A stretch of DNA of 64,000 nt from Saccharopolyspora endophytica (GCF_018070075.1 NZ_JAGPXE010000005.1:62001-126000); one strand, 5' to 3'. Positions 1 through 12,986 are shown, counted from the first letter of the stretch. Made by a program: numbers and translations. Notes: generated by a model not told the origin, from the letters alone.

Positions 1-447
1 CACTTCCGCACGCTGGCCGGGGTCCAGGACCGGGCCCGCGAGCACGGTCAGGCCGGGTTCACCGAGTTCGTGCCGCTGCCGTTCGTGCACCGCAACGCCC
101 CGATCTACCTGGCGGGGTTGGCGCGGCCGGGGCCGACGCGGCGGGACAACCGGGCGGTGCACGCGATGGCCCGGGTCCTGCTGCACGGGCGGATCGACAA
201 CGTGCAGACCTCGTGGGTCAAGCTCGGCGACGCCGGGACCACGGAGGTCCTCAGCGGTGGCGCCAACGACGTCGGCGGCACGCTGATGGAGGAGACGATC
301 AGCCGGATGGCCGGATCGGAGCACGGTTCGGAGCGCAGCGTGGAGGAGCTGCACGAGCTGGCCGCCCGCGCGGGACGCACCGCGCGGCAACGCACTACGA
401 CATATGGGCGAGTGGGTCAGGTGCAGCTGGGCGTCACCGCTGTTTGA
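1..447 (+). CDS. fbiC: FO synthase, C-terminal part (5' end outside window)
   Basis: This is the last 148 residues of a protein matching the CofH half of FO synthase, the radical-SAM enzyme that makes the deazaflavin chromophore of coenzyme F420 from tyrosine and the ribityl-diaminouracil intermediate. Visible landmarks are [15 protein letters not shown], then VQTSWVKLG, then [20 protein letters not shown], all typical of the CofH C-terminal end. The radical-SAM CxxxCxxC clusters lie upstream of the window. It ends with a TGA at 445. F420 fits an actinomycete. I am confident of the family; whether the full gene is a CofG-CofH fusion (fbiC) or a separate cofH cannot be seen here. Confidence 0.88.
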   Translation, partial: HFRTLAGVQDRAREHGQAGFTEFVPLPFVHRNAPIYLAGLARPGPTRRDNRAVHAMARVLLHGRIDNVQTSWVKLGDAGTTEVLSGGANDVGGTLMEETISRMAGSEHGSERSVEELHELAARAGRTARQRTTTYGRVGQVQLGVTAV

Positions 448-496
448 GGACCTGACTGCGCCATTTGAGTGTTATTCAGGTCACTAGGTGACGCTA

Positions 497-525
497 GGTG
501 GGGTCGGCACGGGGTCGGCCCCACC
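497..525 (+). terminator. Hairpin terminator after FO synthase
   Basis: GGTGGGG at 497 pairs with CCCCACC at 519, about 50 nt after the fbiC stop. There is no U-tract, as is common in high-GC actinomycetes. The rest of 448-712 shows no gene; the segment AGGTCACTAGGTGACGCTAGG just upstream holds a short dyad (TCAC-TAG-GTGA) and a repeated CTAGGTG of unknown meaning. Confidence 0.5.
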
Positions 526-712
526 GCTCACCTGCGATGTCGTTGATCATCTACCCGGGGGAAGCTACTCAGGTCCGGAAAATATGATCACCCTGTCGTG
601 GTTGGTTTACGCAAGGCAACCGCGATCGCAACGGGCGGTCGGTACTGTCCGCCACCGGACCACACGAGTAGAGGGCCCTCAACAGGGTCAACTTCCGCAG
701 GGAGGCACGCTC

Positions 713-2042
<1,330 letters not shown>

Positions 2043-2104
2043 AGTGATCAACTGCGGGTAGCCTGCCACCGTTCGGGGGATAGCCGTTTGGTGGGAGGCG
2101 CACC

Positions 2105-3139
2105 ATGGCGGATCAACAGGAGCAACCGGGCCGCCTGGCCCGGTTGCGACAGCGGCACGCGTGGCTCGACCGGTTGATCCGGGCCTTCGGCCGGTACCAG
2201 CAGCAGTACGGCGACTACTACGCCGCCGCGATCACCTACTTCAGCGTGCTGGCCCTGGTGCCGCTGCTGATGATCGGGTTCGCGGTGGCCGGCTTCGTGC
2301 TGAGCGGAAACCCCGAGCTGCTGGCGAGCCTGAAGAACTCGATCACCACGGCGGTCCCGAGCCCGGCGATGAGCGACATGCTCAACCGGGTCGTCGACCA
2401 GGCCATCAAGCAGGCCGGAGCGGTCGGGGTCATCGGTCTGCTCACCGCCCTGTACTCGGGCCTGGGCTGGATGACGAACCTGCGCGAGGCGCTGACCGCG
2501 CAGTGGACGCAGATCCCGACACCGCAGCCGATGCTCAAGAGGATGGGCTCCGACCTGCTGTCGCTGCTGGGCCTCGGCCTGGCGATGGCGCTGTCGTTCG
2601 GCATCAGCGCGCTGGGCGGCGGGGTCGGACGGCTGCTGCTGGAAGCCGCCGGGTTCGAGCGCAGCGTCATCGCCGGGATCGTGCTGCGGGTGCTGTCGAT
2701 CCTGCTGTCGCTGCTGGCCGGGTGGCTGGTGTTCGTGTGGGTGCTGGCGCGGCTGCCGCGCAGCCCGGTGTCCCTGCGCAGCGCCGTCTGGGGCGCGCTG
2801 TTCGCCGCCCTGGGGTTCGAGGTCCTCAAGCAGGTCGGCGTGATCTACCTGAACACCGTCACGAACTCGCCCGCCGGTGCCGCGTTCGGCCCGATCCTGG
2901 GTCTGCTGGTGTTCGCGAACCTGATGTCGCGCTTCATCCTCTTCGCCACCGCGTGGACCGCCACGGCGTCGGAGAACCTCAAGCCCGATCCGGTCGCGGC
3001 TCCGGGCCCGGCGATCATCCGCCCCGCCGTGCGGGTCCGCAGGGGCGCCGGCCTCCGCACCGCAGCGGGCATGATCGGCGCCGGAGCGGTGGCCGGCTGG
3101 CTGCTCCGCAAGCCGAGCAGGCCCCGCGGCAAGTCCTGA
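2105..3139 (+). CDS. YihY/BrkB-family inner membrane protein
   Basis: A 344-residue polytopic membrane protein of the YihY/virulence factor BrkB family (once mis-called RNase BN). It has a short cytosolic N-terminus, the family signature YYAAAITYFSVLALVPLLMIGFA near residue 40, about six hydrophobic segments, and a basic, low-complexity C-terminus ending in RKPSRPRGKS. The substrate of the family is unknown. The ATG at 2105 follows GGGAGG at a good distance. It is probably co-transcribed with trpS, 62 bp upstream. The call is by family only. Confidence 0.88.
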   Translation: MADQQEQPGRLARLRQRHAWLDRLIRAFGRYQQQYGDYYAAAITYFSVLALVPLLMIGFAVAGFVLSGNPELLASLKNSITTAVPSPAMSDMLNRVVDQAIKQAGAVGVIGLLTALYSGLGWMTNLREALTAQWTQIPTPQPMLKRMGSDLLSLLGLGLAMALSFGISALGGGVGRLLLEAAGFERSVIAGIVLRVLSILLSLLAGWLVFVWVLARLPRSPVSLRSAVWGALFAALGFEVLKQVGVIYLNTVTNSPAGAAFGPILGLLVFANLMSRFILFATAWTATASENLKPDPVAAPGPAIIRPAVRVRRGAGLRTAAGMIGAGAVAGWLLRKPSRPRGKS

Positions 3140-3167
3140 CCGGCCTCGCGGGCGAGACCGGTCAGGA
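3134..3167. terminator. Bidirectional terminator between yihY-like gene and dacC
   Basis: TCCTGACCGG at 3134-3143 and its exact complement CCGGTCAGGA at 3158-3167 form a 10-bp stem between two converging genes. The left arm contains the yihY-like stop codon. Confidence 0.7.
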
Positions 3168-3175
3168 GCGGGTCA

Positions 3176-4459
3176 TCAGGGGTGTTCGGCGCTCTCGGCC
3201 GAGGCCTGGCGTCGTGCTTGGGCGAGCTGGGCCCTGCGCCTGCGGAGGAGCACCGCGACGGCGACCGCGACGAGGGCGACCGCGAGCAGGAACAGCGGTC
3301 CGGTGATGCTGCCGAAGAACGACGACTGGCCGACACCGACCGCCGCGGGTGGCGGCACGTCGGCCCGCGCGGCCGGGGCCGCTTCGGGGGCGCGCGGTGA
3401 GGTCGTCACCAGCTCGCCCACCGAGCTGCCCCTGGGCAGCGAGAAGCCGTAGTCGAGCAGCGCCATCGTCTGGTGCGACAGCCGCACCGGCTGGTTCTCG
3501 CCGCGCACCATCACCGCCACCAGGCGGCGCCCGTCGCGTTGCGCGGAGCCGATGAAGGTGTGCCGCGCGTCGTCGGTGAACCCGGTCTTGCCGCCCAGGC
3601 CGCCCGGGTAGTTGCGCAGCACCTGGTTGTCGCTCCACAGCTCGAACGGCGGCTGTCCGGGAGCTCCTGGCAGGAACATCATCGGGGTGGCGATGGCGTT
3701 GGCGAAGGCTTCTTCGCGCATCGCGACCCGGAAGATCGCGGCCAGGTCGTAGGCGGAGGTGCTCATGCCCGGACCGTCCAGACCGGACGGCGTCGCCGCG
3801 CGGGTGTCCAGGGCGCCGATCTCGGCGGCCAGGGCGTTCATCTTCTCCAGGGTCGCCGGTACGCCGCCCATCTTCACGGCCAGCGCGTGCGCGGCGTCGT
3901 TGCCGGAGCCCATCAGCATCGCCTGGAAGACCTGGCCGACGCTGTAGGTCATCCCGGGCAGCAGGCCGATGCGGGTGCCCTCCTGGTTGGCGTCCTCCTG
4001 GGTGGCGACCAGGGTGTCGTCGAGCTTGAGCTCGCGCAGCGCGGTCAGCGCGGTGAGCACCTTGATGGTGGAGGCCGGGCGCTGCCGGGCGTGCGCGTCC
4101 TTGGCGGCGAGGATCTCGCCGGAGTCCAGGTCGGCCAGCACCCAGCCGGCGGCGGAGGCCGCGACGTCCGGTGGCGGGGCGGGCTGGTTCGGCGCGCTCA
4201 GCAGCGCGCAGTCGGCCAGCCGGTCGCCGCCCACCGGGGTCTCCGGCACCGGGACCGGGGTCGGGGCGGGCTGTCCGGGGGCGGGGACCTCGGAGGTGTC
4301 GACGGCGGGTGGTGGTGCTTCGGCGTTGGGGCAGGCGGGCGCCTGCGCTGCGGCGGGCGCGGTGGTCAGCAGCGGGAGGGTGACGAGCAGCGCAGCGAAA
4401 ACCGGCCAAAACGGCTGTTTCGCACGGGATTTCGTCGAACGGTGAGGACGCGGAGGCAC
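3176..4459 (-). CDS. dacC: D-alanyl-D-alanine carboxypeptidase (PBP5/DacB1 type)
   Basis: Penicillin-binding serine peptidase of family S11 that trims the terminal D-Ala from peptidoglycan stem peptides outside the membrane. 427 residues: basic N-terminus and signal segment (about 15-40), Pro-rich linker (40-100), catalytic domain with all three motifs: SxxK as STIK (Ser130, Lys133), SGN (185-187) and KTG (291-293). A C-terminal helix around 380-402 followed by RRRR anchors it. GTG at 4459 is chosen because TAACCT lies 7 nt upstream, the leaderless arrangement. M. tuberculosis dacB1 (Rv3330) sits in the equivalent neighbourhood. The gene symbol is indicative. Confidence 0.92.
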   Translation of the reverse strand: MPPRPHRSTKSRAKQPFWPVFAALLVTLPLLTTAPAAAQAPACPNAEAPPPAVDTSEVPAPGQPAPTPVPVPETPVGGDRLADCALLSAPNQPAPPPDVAASAAGWVLADLDSGEILAAKDAHARQRPASTIKVLTALTALRELKLDDTLVATQEDANQEGTRIGLLPGMTYSVGQVFQAMLMGSGNDAAHALAVKMGGVPATLEKMNALAAEIGALDTRAATPSGLDGPGMSTSAYDLAAIFRVAMREEAFANAIATPMMFLPGAPGQPPFELWSDNQVLRNYPGGLGGKTGFTDDARHTFIGSAQRDGRRLVAVMVRGENQPVRLSHQTMALLDYGFSLPRGSSVGELVTTSPRAPEAAPAARADVPPPAAVGVGQSSFFGSITGPLFLLAVALVAVAVAVLLRRRRAQLAQARRQASAESAEHP

Positions 4460-4466
4460 ACGGGAG

Positions 4467-4472
4467 AGGTTA
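4467..4472 (-). promoter_or_regulatory. -10 element (TAACCT) of leaderless dacC
   Basis: TAACCT on the minus strand lies 7 nt before the GTG start at 4459, with no Shine-Dalgarno between; consistent with a TANNNT promoter giving a leaderless mRNA. Confidence 0.5.
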
Positions 4473-4552
4473 ACGGGTCACGTCCATGAACGTCTCCGGT
4501 GTAGCGGGCCCGGGCCATCGGGTGAGCCCGGTAACAGCGGATACTCGACCTC

Positions 4553-4780
4553 GTGACGATTTCTCGCCGAGTTGCGCTGTTCCTGCTGGCCTTCGGGGTC
4601 TGGTCCTACCTCCTGTGGCCCACGTTCATGCGCAATATCTGGAACAGCGACCGCTCCTGGGCGCAGGGCAGCCCCACGGCCTACCTGATCGTCCACCTGG
4701 TCATCGCCGTGGTCTCCCTCGTCCTGGGCACCATCATCGGAGTCCTCGGCTGGAAGGCCTACCGAGCCACGCGCTCCTGA
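4553..4780 (+). CDS. SCO4848-family small membrane protein
   Basis: A 75-residue protein with two hydrophobic segments (RVALFLLAFGVWSYLLWPTF, then YLIVHLVIAVVSLVLGTIIGVLGW) separated by a short polar loop (NIWNSDRSWAQGSPT). It matches what I remember of the SCO4848-family membrane protein, which in Streptomyces also lies beside a D-alanyl-D-alanine carboxypeptidase gene. It is divergent from dacC here, sharing a 93-bp intergenic region. GTG at 4553 is the likely start; GATACT 7 nt upstream may be its -10. A role with the carboxypeptidase is inference from position. Confidence 0.75.
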   Translation: MTISRRVALFLLAFGVWSYLLWPTFMRNIWNSDRSWAQGSPTAYLIVHLVIAVVSLVLGTIIGVLGWKAYRATRS

Positions 4781-4793
4781 CCAGCCCTGTTCC

Positions 4794-4966
4794 AATTTCG
4801 CGCGAAATTCGAGTCCGGCTTGTGGCGGTCGAATTTCGCGCGAAATTCGACCGCGCCCCCGCGCCCGGGTGTGTCGTGCCAGGTCAGGGGGCTGCTGCGG
4901 TGTTGGGATTCGAATTTCGCGCGAAATTCGAACGCGAACTTCAGGGCTCGAATTTCGCGCGAAATT
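4794..4966. repeat. Family A dyad repeats: two pairs of a 16-bp palindrome
   Basis: The perfect palindrome AATTTCGCGCGAAATT occurs at 4794-4809, 4832-4847, 4913-4928 and 4951-4966. The copies form two pairs, each with exactly 38 bp from core start to core start (22-bp spacer). The second copy extends to a perfect 30-bp palindrome at 4825-4854 and the third to 24 bp at 4909-4932. The region lies between the converging ends of the gene at 4553 and sdhB, and has no gene. A third pair lies at 60916-60969. Confidence 0.9.
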
Positions 4967-4987
4967 CGAACGGGCCCTGGAGGTGAC

Positions 4988-5022
4988 AACGGCGCCCGCC
5001 CCTGGGCGGGGTGGGCGCCGTT
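4988..5022 (-). terminator. Terminator of the sdh operon
   Basis: AACGGCGCCC at 4988-4997 pairs with GGGCGCCGTT at 5013-5022, and inner CCCC/GGGG tracts extend the stem. It lies 13 nt beyond the sdhB stop codon on the minus strand. Confidence 0.75.
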
Positions 5023-5034
5023 GGGCAGTGCCGG

Positions 5035-5819
5035 TCAGCGGCGGCGGAACATCAGCGCGCGCTTGACCTCCTGGATCGCCTTGGTGACCTGGATGCCACG
5101 CGGGCAGGCGTCCGTGCAGTTGAAGGTCGTGCGGCAGCGCCACACGCCGTCGACGTCGTTGAGGATGTCCAAGCGCTCCTCAGCGGCCTCGTCACGGCTG
5201 TCGAAGATGAACCGGTGCGCGTTGACGATCGCGGCCGGGCCGAAGTAGTTGCCGTCCGACCAGTACACCGGGCACGACGTGGTGCACGCCGCGCACAGGA
5301 TGCACTTGGTGGTGTCGTCGAAGCGCTCGCGCTCGGCGACCGACTGGATCCGCTCGCGGGTCGGCTCGTTGCCGGTGGTCTTCAGGTACGGCTGGACCGC
5401 CCGGTAGGCCTCGAAGAACGGGTCCATGTCGACGACCAGGTCCTTCTCCAGCGGAAGGCCCTTGATCGGCTCGATGGTCAGCGTGGTCTCGCCGTCCTTG
5501 GTGAGCATGTCCTTCATGAGGACCTTGCAGGCGAGCCGGTTGACGCCGTTGATCCGCATCGCGTCCGAGCCGCACACGCCGTGCGCGCACGACCGGCGGA
5601 ACGTGAGCGTTCCGTCGACGTACCACTTGATGTAGTGCAGCAGGTTGAGCACGCGGTCCGACGGCAGCGTCGGGATCCGGTACGACTCCCAGTGCGGTTC
5701 GGAGTCCTGCTCCGGGTTGTAGCGGAGCAGCTTCACGGTGACCATCACCGCGTCGTCCGGGATCGGCGGGGCGTCGTCCGGAAGAGGGGTCGCGTTCTTC
5801 TCTGTGGTGGCGGCAGTCA

Positions 5820-5820
<1 letters not shown>
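5035..5820 (-). CDS. sdhB: Succinate dehydrogenase iron-sulfur subunit
   Basis: Electron-transfer subunit of complex II, passing electrons from the SdhA flavin to the membrane quinone site. 261 residues. The N-terminal ferredoxin domain has Cys78, Cys83 and Cys98 (CAHGVCGSD...RLAC), with Asp86 where many proteins have the third Cys; the C-terminal domain carries CILCAACTTSCPVY and CTDACPRGI for the [4Fe-4S] and [3Fe-4S] clusters. Its ATG overlaps the sdhA stop by one base (TGATG), so translation is coupled. It is the last gene of sdhCDAB. Confidence 0.97.
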
Positions 5821-7610
<1,790 letters not shown>

Positions 7611-7701
7611 GGTCGCCTCCTCGGGCTGTGGCGGGACCCGCGTTTCGGCAGCCAACGCCTGCCACTGCTAGCGGCCTCGCCACGCTGTGGTCTCTGCGGC
7701 G

Positions 7702-8121
7702 CTAGCCGATGTTCGGGTCGAAGGTGAAGATCACGAAGCTGCCCAGACCCACGGTCAGCAGGACGGAGACGTACAGCAGCATCTTCAGCCAGAAGCGTGT
7801 GCCGTCTTTGCGGGAGTAGTCGTTGATGACGGTACGAAGGCCGTTGCCGCCGTGCAGGCCGGCCAGCCACAGCATCGTCAGGTCCCAGAACTGCCAGAAC
7901 GGGGAGGCCCAGCGACCCGCCACGAAGGCGAAGTTGATCTTGTGGACGCCGCCGTCCAGGAACAGCATGATCAGCAGGTGGCCCAGCACCAGGAACAGCA
8001 GGACCACGCCGGACAGGCGCATGAACAACCAGGCGTAGAGCTCGAAGTTGTTGCGGCGCGCTGCGGGCCGGCTCGGGGTGCGCGGCTTCTCCACGGCGAG
8101 AGGTGCGTCGGTGACGGACAT
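7702..8121 (-). CDS. sdhD: Succinate dehydrogenase membrane anchor, SdhD type
   Basis: 139-residue membrane anchor that holds SdhAB to the membrane and contributes to haem and quinone binding. It starts with a polar arm (SVTDAPLAVEKPRTPSRPAARRNN), followed by three hydrophobic segments: LYAWLFMRLSGVVLLFLVLG, PFWQFWDLTMLWLAGLHGGNG and LKMLLYVSVLLTVGLGSFVIF. LxxRLSGxxLxFLVLGH is the usual anchor motif, with a His as candidate haem ligand (GHLLIM). The start is 6 nt after the sdhC stop codon and shares its operon. Confidence 0.93.
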   Translation of the reverse strand: MSVTDAPLAVEKPRTPSRPAARRNNFELYAWLFMRLSGVVLLFLVLGHLLIMLFLDGGVHKINFAFVAGRWASPFWQFWDLTMLWLAGLHGGNGLRTVINDYSRKDGTRFWLKMLLYVSVLLTVGLGSFVIFTFDPNIG

Positions 8122-8127
8122 TGGCGC

Positions 8128-8562
8128 TTAACCCCCGAAGATTTCCGTGACGGCGCGGGTGAGCATGCTGATCGCGGCCGGGACCATCAGGACCAGCCAG
8201 AGCACGAGCACGGTCCAGAGCATGGGCTTCTGGTACTTCGTGCCCTGGGACCAGAAGTCGACCAGCATGACCCGGATGCCGTTGAACGCGTGGAAGAGCA
8301 CCGCGGCCAGCAACCCGAGTTCGAACAGGATCATCACTGGGTGCTTGTAGGTCTCGATGACCGTGTCGTACGCGTTCGGCGACACCCGGACGAGCGCGGT
8401 GTCCAGGACGTGCACGAACAAGAAGAAGAAGGTGAGTACGCCCGTGATCCGGTGGGCGACCCACGACCACATGCCCAGATCGCCGCGGTAGAGACGCCCC
8501 TTGGCGCGCACGGTTTCGGCGTGCGCCGGTGCGTCGGCCGCGGAGGCGGTGGTGCTGGCCAT
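8128..8562 (-). CDS. sdhC: Succinate dehydrogenase cytochrome b556 subunit
   Basis: First gene of the sdhCDAB operon: haem-carrying membrane anchor of complex II. 144 residues from ATG 8562, which has GGAGG about 9 nt upstream; an earlier in-frame start at 8649 would add a Pro/Arg-rich arm with no site. The polar N-terminus precedes YRGDLGMWSWVAHRITGVLTFFFLFVHVLDTALV, which holds the SxxHRxTG motif and a second His suited to haem ligation. Two further hydrophobic segments follow (MILFELGLLAAVLFHAFNGIR and LWTVLVLWLVLMVPAAISML). Confidence 0.93.
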   Translation of the reverse strand: MASTTASAADAPAHAETVRAKGRLYRGDLGMWSWVAHRITGVLTFFFLFVHVLDTALVRVSPNAYDTVIETYKHPVMILFELGLLAAVLFHAFNGIRVMLVDFWSQGTKYQKPMLWTVLVLWLVLMVPAAISMLTRAVTEIFGG

Positions 8563-8855
8563 GGTGGAAGGCCTCCAACCTCGCTGGTGGACTGGCGGCC
8601 CCGCGTTCGGGAACAGGGGCGGCCGGCCCCGAGTTGCAGTTTGTCCCAAACGATGTTGGGTGCACGCCCGTCACCGGCCACGAACTGGGGCCTTGACGAA
8701 TTGGATGCTAGACCCGACTAATCGTCGCGGCCTACTCGCCCGAGCCGTCTGTGATCGACCAGACAAGCCGCGCGCACCTGTTAATCGAGTAAGAAATCAT
8801 TTCGTGACACGCGAGCAATGCCCAAGCGGCAGCGTCAAGCCTTAATTTCGAGAGT

Positions 8856-8874
8856 CACGTCACCGGCTGACGTG
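8856..8874. promoter_or_regulatory. Inverted repeat CACGTCA-N5-TGACGTG, candidate operator
   Basis: A perfect 7-bp dyad with a 5-bp spacer, 121 bp before the BMP lipoprotein start. Its size and symmetry suit a dimeric regulator; the regulator is not known. Confidence 0.4.
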
Positions 8875-8894
8875 CACCGCGCACGGAGCGCAGT

Positions 8895-8914
8895 GATCCA
8901 CCCGAAAGTGGATC
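8895..8914 (+). promoter_or_regulatory. Hairpin GATCCAC-N6-GTGGATC in the 5' region of the import operon
   Basis: A perfect 7-bp stem with a 6-nt loop, 80 bp before the BMP lipoprotein start. It could be part of the 5' UTR (attenuator or stabiliser) or an operator; the sequence does not decide. Confidence 0.3.
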
Positions 8915-8994
8915 TTCGCTCGGCGCCGCGAGCCCCGCTGATCCGGGGGGCGCGGCCGGGGGAGCGCGGTGGCCTCGAACGAAAGGGAAACGGC

Positions 8995-10173
8995 ATGCGG
9001 CGAACGCCGAGTCACCGACGGCGCTCGGGTGCCGGAACGCGGCGCAGGAGCGCTGCCACGGTCGCGCTGCTGCTCACTGGCGCCATGGCGCTGGCGGGCT
9101 GCGCGAAGGACACCGGCGGGGGTGGGGGCGACGCCGGTGGTGGGAACGGGCCGTGCCAGCTCAGCGCACCGCCCGCTGGAGCCCCCGCGGCTCCGACGAG
9201 CGCGACGACGACCGAGCAGATGCCGCCGCCGAACGCGAGTGCGATGCGGGTAGGCGTGGCCTTCGACATCGGCGGGCGCGGCGACGCCTCGTTCAACGAC
9301 GCCTCGGTCGCGGGCCTGGACCGGGCCAAGGCAGACATGGGCCTGGGGGAGACCAAGGAGCTCGACGCGGGAGCGGGTGAGCCCGAGGACGCCAAGCAGA
9401 CCCGGCTGCGCCAGCTCGCGCGCGAGGGCTTCAACCCGGTCATCGCGGTCGGCTACGCCTACGCCGACGCGCTCAAGCTCGTCGCGCCGGAGTTCCCCGG
9501 CACCAAGTTCGCCATCATCGACGAGCAGATCGACGGCGTGCCGAACGTCACCCCGCTGGTCTTCGCCGAGGAGCAGGGCTCCTTCCTGGCGGGCGTGGTG
9601 GCCGCGCACAAGTCGAAGAACTGCCACATCGGGTTCGTCGGTGGCGTGCAGACGCCGTTGATCCAGAAGTTCGAGGCCGGTTTCGAGGCGGGCGCGAAGG
9701 CCGCCGCCCCGGACATCAAGATCGAGAACGAGTACCTGACCCCGGCCGGTGACTTCAGCGGCTTCCAGGACCCGAACAAGGGCTCCGAGGTTGCCACCGG
9801 GCAGCTGGAAGCGGGCGCCGACGTGATCTACCACGCGGCGGGCGCCTCCGGTAAGGGCGTGTTCGGCGCGGTCAAGGGCGCGGGCGCCCAGGCCATCGGG
9901 GTCGACTCGGACCAGTACAACCAGCCGACCGTGGCCGAGTACAAGGACATCATCATCAGCTCGATGCTTAAGCGCATCGACCTGGCGGTCTACGACTACA
10001 TCGCCGCCGTCGCGCGCAACGACCTGAGCACGGTGCCGAAGAAGTTCGACGTCGCCATCGACGGGGTCACCTACTCCACCTCGGGCGGCAAGATCGACGA
10101 CCTCAAGCCCACGTTGGACGCCTACAAGGCCGCGATCGCCAACGGTCAGATCCAGGTCCCGGACAAGCCCTGA
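8995..10173 (+). CDS. BMP-family nucleoside-binding lipoprotein
   Basis: Substrate-binding lipoprotein (BMP/PnrA family) of a nucleoside ABC importer, tethered outside the membrane. 392 residues from ATG 8995. Arg-rich n-region, hydrophobic core VALLLTGAMALAGC with a lipobox ending at LAGC (about residue 36), then a Gly- and Pro-rich linker. The mature domain shows family blocks: GRGDASFNDASVAGLDRA, GVVAAHKSKNCHIGFVGG, DVIYHAAGASGKGVFGAV and GVDSDQYNQ. It heads a cluster with the ATPase, two permeases and cdd. The pyrimidine and purine salvage genes nearby support nucleoside rather than sugar as substrate. An upstream in-frame start at 8818 is rejected because it would bury the signal peptide. 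Confidence 0.9.
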   Translation: MRRTPSHRRRSGAGTRRRSAATVALLLTGAMALAGCAKDTGGGGGDAGGGNGPCQLSAPPAGAPAAPTSATTTEQMPPPNASAMRVGVAFDIGGRGDASFNDASVAGLDRAKADMGLGETKELDAGAGEPEDAKQTRLRQLAREGFNPVIAVGYAYADALKLVAPEFPGTKFAIIDEQIDGVPNVTPLVFAEEQGSFLAGVVAAHKSKNCHIGFVGGVQTPLIQKFEAGFEAGAKAAAPDIKIENEYLTPAGDFSGFQDPNKGSEVATGQLEAGADVIYHAAGASGKGVFGAVKGAGAQAIGVDSDQYNQPTVAEYKDIIISSMLKRIDLAVYDYIAAVARNDLSTVPKKFDVAIDGVTYSTSGGKIDDLKPTLDAYKAAIANGQIQVPDKP

Positions 10174-10206
10174 TCCACGGCGGCCTCCGTCCTGAGCAGT
10201 GATGAT

Positions 10207-10251
10207 GAAGGGCACTTCGCTCTCACCGCGCGTGCCGGCGAGGTGCCCTTC
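10207..10251 (+). terminator. Strong hairpin between the lipoprotein gene and its ABC genes
   Basis: GAAGGGCACTTCGC (10207-10220) pairs with GCGAGGTGCCCTTC (10238-10251), 14 bp with one G-U, followed by CTCCTTT. It probably limits read-through so that the binding protein is made in excess over the membrane complex. The other bases from 10174 to 10368 hold no gene I can see. Confidence 0.6.
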
Positions 10252-10368
10252 CTCCTTTCGCCCTCCTGGTTGGCGGTTTCGCGCCAAGATGTCCGGTCGT
10301 GGACCGAAACCGTCCATTGTTGAGCGTCCATCTGGTTCGCTGCCGGTGGAGACGAGCCCTGGAGCACC

Positions 10369-11897
<1,529 letters not shown>

Positions 11898-11901
<4 letters not shown>

Positions 11902-12986
11902 ACACCTGGCGGGCGCGGTTGCTGCCGCCGGCCTTGGCGATCGTTTTCTCCGCGGTGCTGTGCAGCGCGGTGCTGCTGATCTCCGGGGCCGATCCGATCG
12001 CGACGTTGCTGGAGATGGTCGCCCAGGTCGGTCGTGGCACGACCGCCGTGGACATCATCAACACCGCGGGCGCGTACTACCTGGTCGCGATCGCCGCCGC
12101 GATCGGCTTCCAGATGAACCTGCTCAACATCGGCATCGAGGGCCAGTGCCGGCTCGCCGCGTGCGTGGCCGCGATCGTGGCCGGCGCGGTGAGCCTGCCG
12201 TTCGGCCTGCACGCCGCGCTGGTCGTGGTGGTCGGTGCGGTCACCGGGGCCGCGTGGTGCGGGATCGCCGCGCTGCTCAAGGTCTACCGCGGCGTGTCCG
12301 AGGTGATCTCCACGATCATGCTCAACACCCTGTCCATCGGCCTGATCGCCTTCCTGGTGCGGGTCTTCGGCGAGATGCGCGGCAACAGCCAGGGCACCGC
12401 GATCATCCCCGGCAGCGGCCTGGTGCCCGGCATCCCGCTGGGCGGTGCGGGCACGGTGTTCGGCCTGGTGCTGCTGGCGGTGCTGGTCGGCGTCGGGTAC
12501 GCGCTGCTCGTCGACCGCACGCGCTACGGCTTTGAGCTGCGAGCCTCGGGGCTGTCGCCGACGGCGGCCCGCGCGGGCGGGGTGAACTCCAAGCGCATGA
12601 TCCTGACCGCGATGCTGCTCTCCGGAGCAATCGCGGGTCTGGCCGGGCTGCCGGAGATCCTCGGCCGCGACCACACCTTCACCGTCAACTTCCCGACCGG
12701 CTACGGCTTCGCCGGTCTGGCCATCGCGCTGCTGGGCCGCAACCACCCGCTCGGCGTCGCGTTCGGCGCGCTGCTGTGGTCCTTCCTGGACAAGAGCTCG
12801 CTGACGCTGGACAACATCGGTGTTCCGAAGGAGATCGTGACCATCCTGCAGGGAACCATCGTGCTGGCGGTGGTGGTCGCCTACGAGCTGGTGCGCCGCC
12901 GGGAACTGGCCGCTGAGCAGCGGCGGGTCGGCAACGCCGTGGACACCGCAGAACCGGTCGCGGCGAGCGGAGGTGAGCGGGCATGA
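11898..12986 (+). CDS. Nucleoside ABC importer permease 1
   Basis: 362-residue membrane permease of the branched BPD_transp_2 class (NupP/YufP-like). About nine hydrophobic segments; the recognisable block GFQMNLLNIGIEGQCRLAACVAAIVAG near residue 70 and EVISTIMLNTLSIGLIAFLV near 135 are typical of nucleoside permeases. It pairs with the second permease encoded next and is coupled at both ends by 4-bp overlaps. The polar C-terminus (VRRRELAAEQRRVGN...) is cytosolic. Confidence 0.9.

Larger units (their letters stand above)
8563..8994. other. Divergent intergenic region, sdhC / BMP lipoprotein gene
   Basis: 432 bp without a gene. It must carry promoters for both the sdh operon (left) and the nucleoside-import operon (right). 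The sdhC-proximal half shows nothing I can assign; a relatively AT-rich stretch (TTAATCGAGTAAGAAATCATTTC) lies near 8780-8805. The right half carries the inverted repeat at 8856 and the hairpin at 8895, both listed separately. Confidence 0.6.

Noticed and set aside
448-712. Riboswitch upstream of the small protein gene at 713
   Set aside because: Only the fbiC terminator hairpin and short dyads are seen; no conserved aptamer core that I recognise.
4825-4854. True parS site
   Set aside because: The 30-bp palindrome has the arms but not the ACGT centre of parS, and parS clusters lie near the origin with parAB, not seen here; only the shared design is noted.
4794-4966. CRISPR-like array
   Set aside because: The repeats are 16-bp palindromes in pairs with one uniform 22-bp spacer that is itself related between pairs, no cas genes, only two pairs here.
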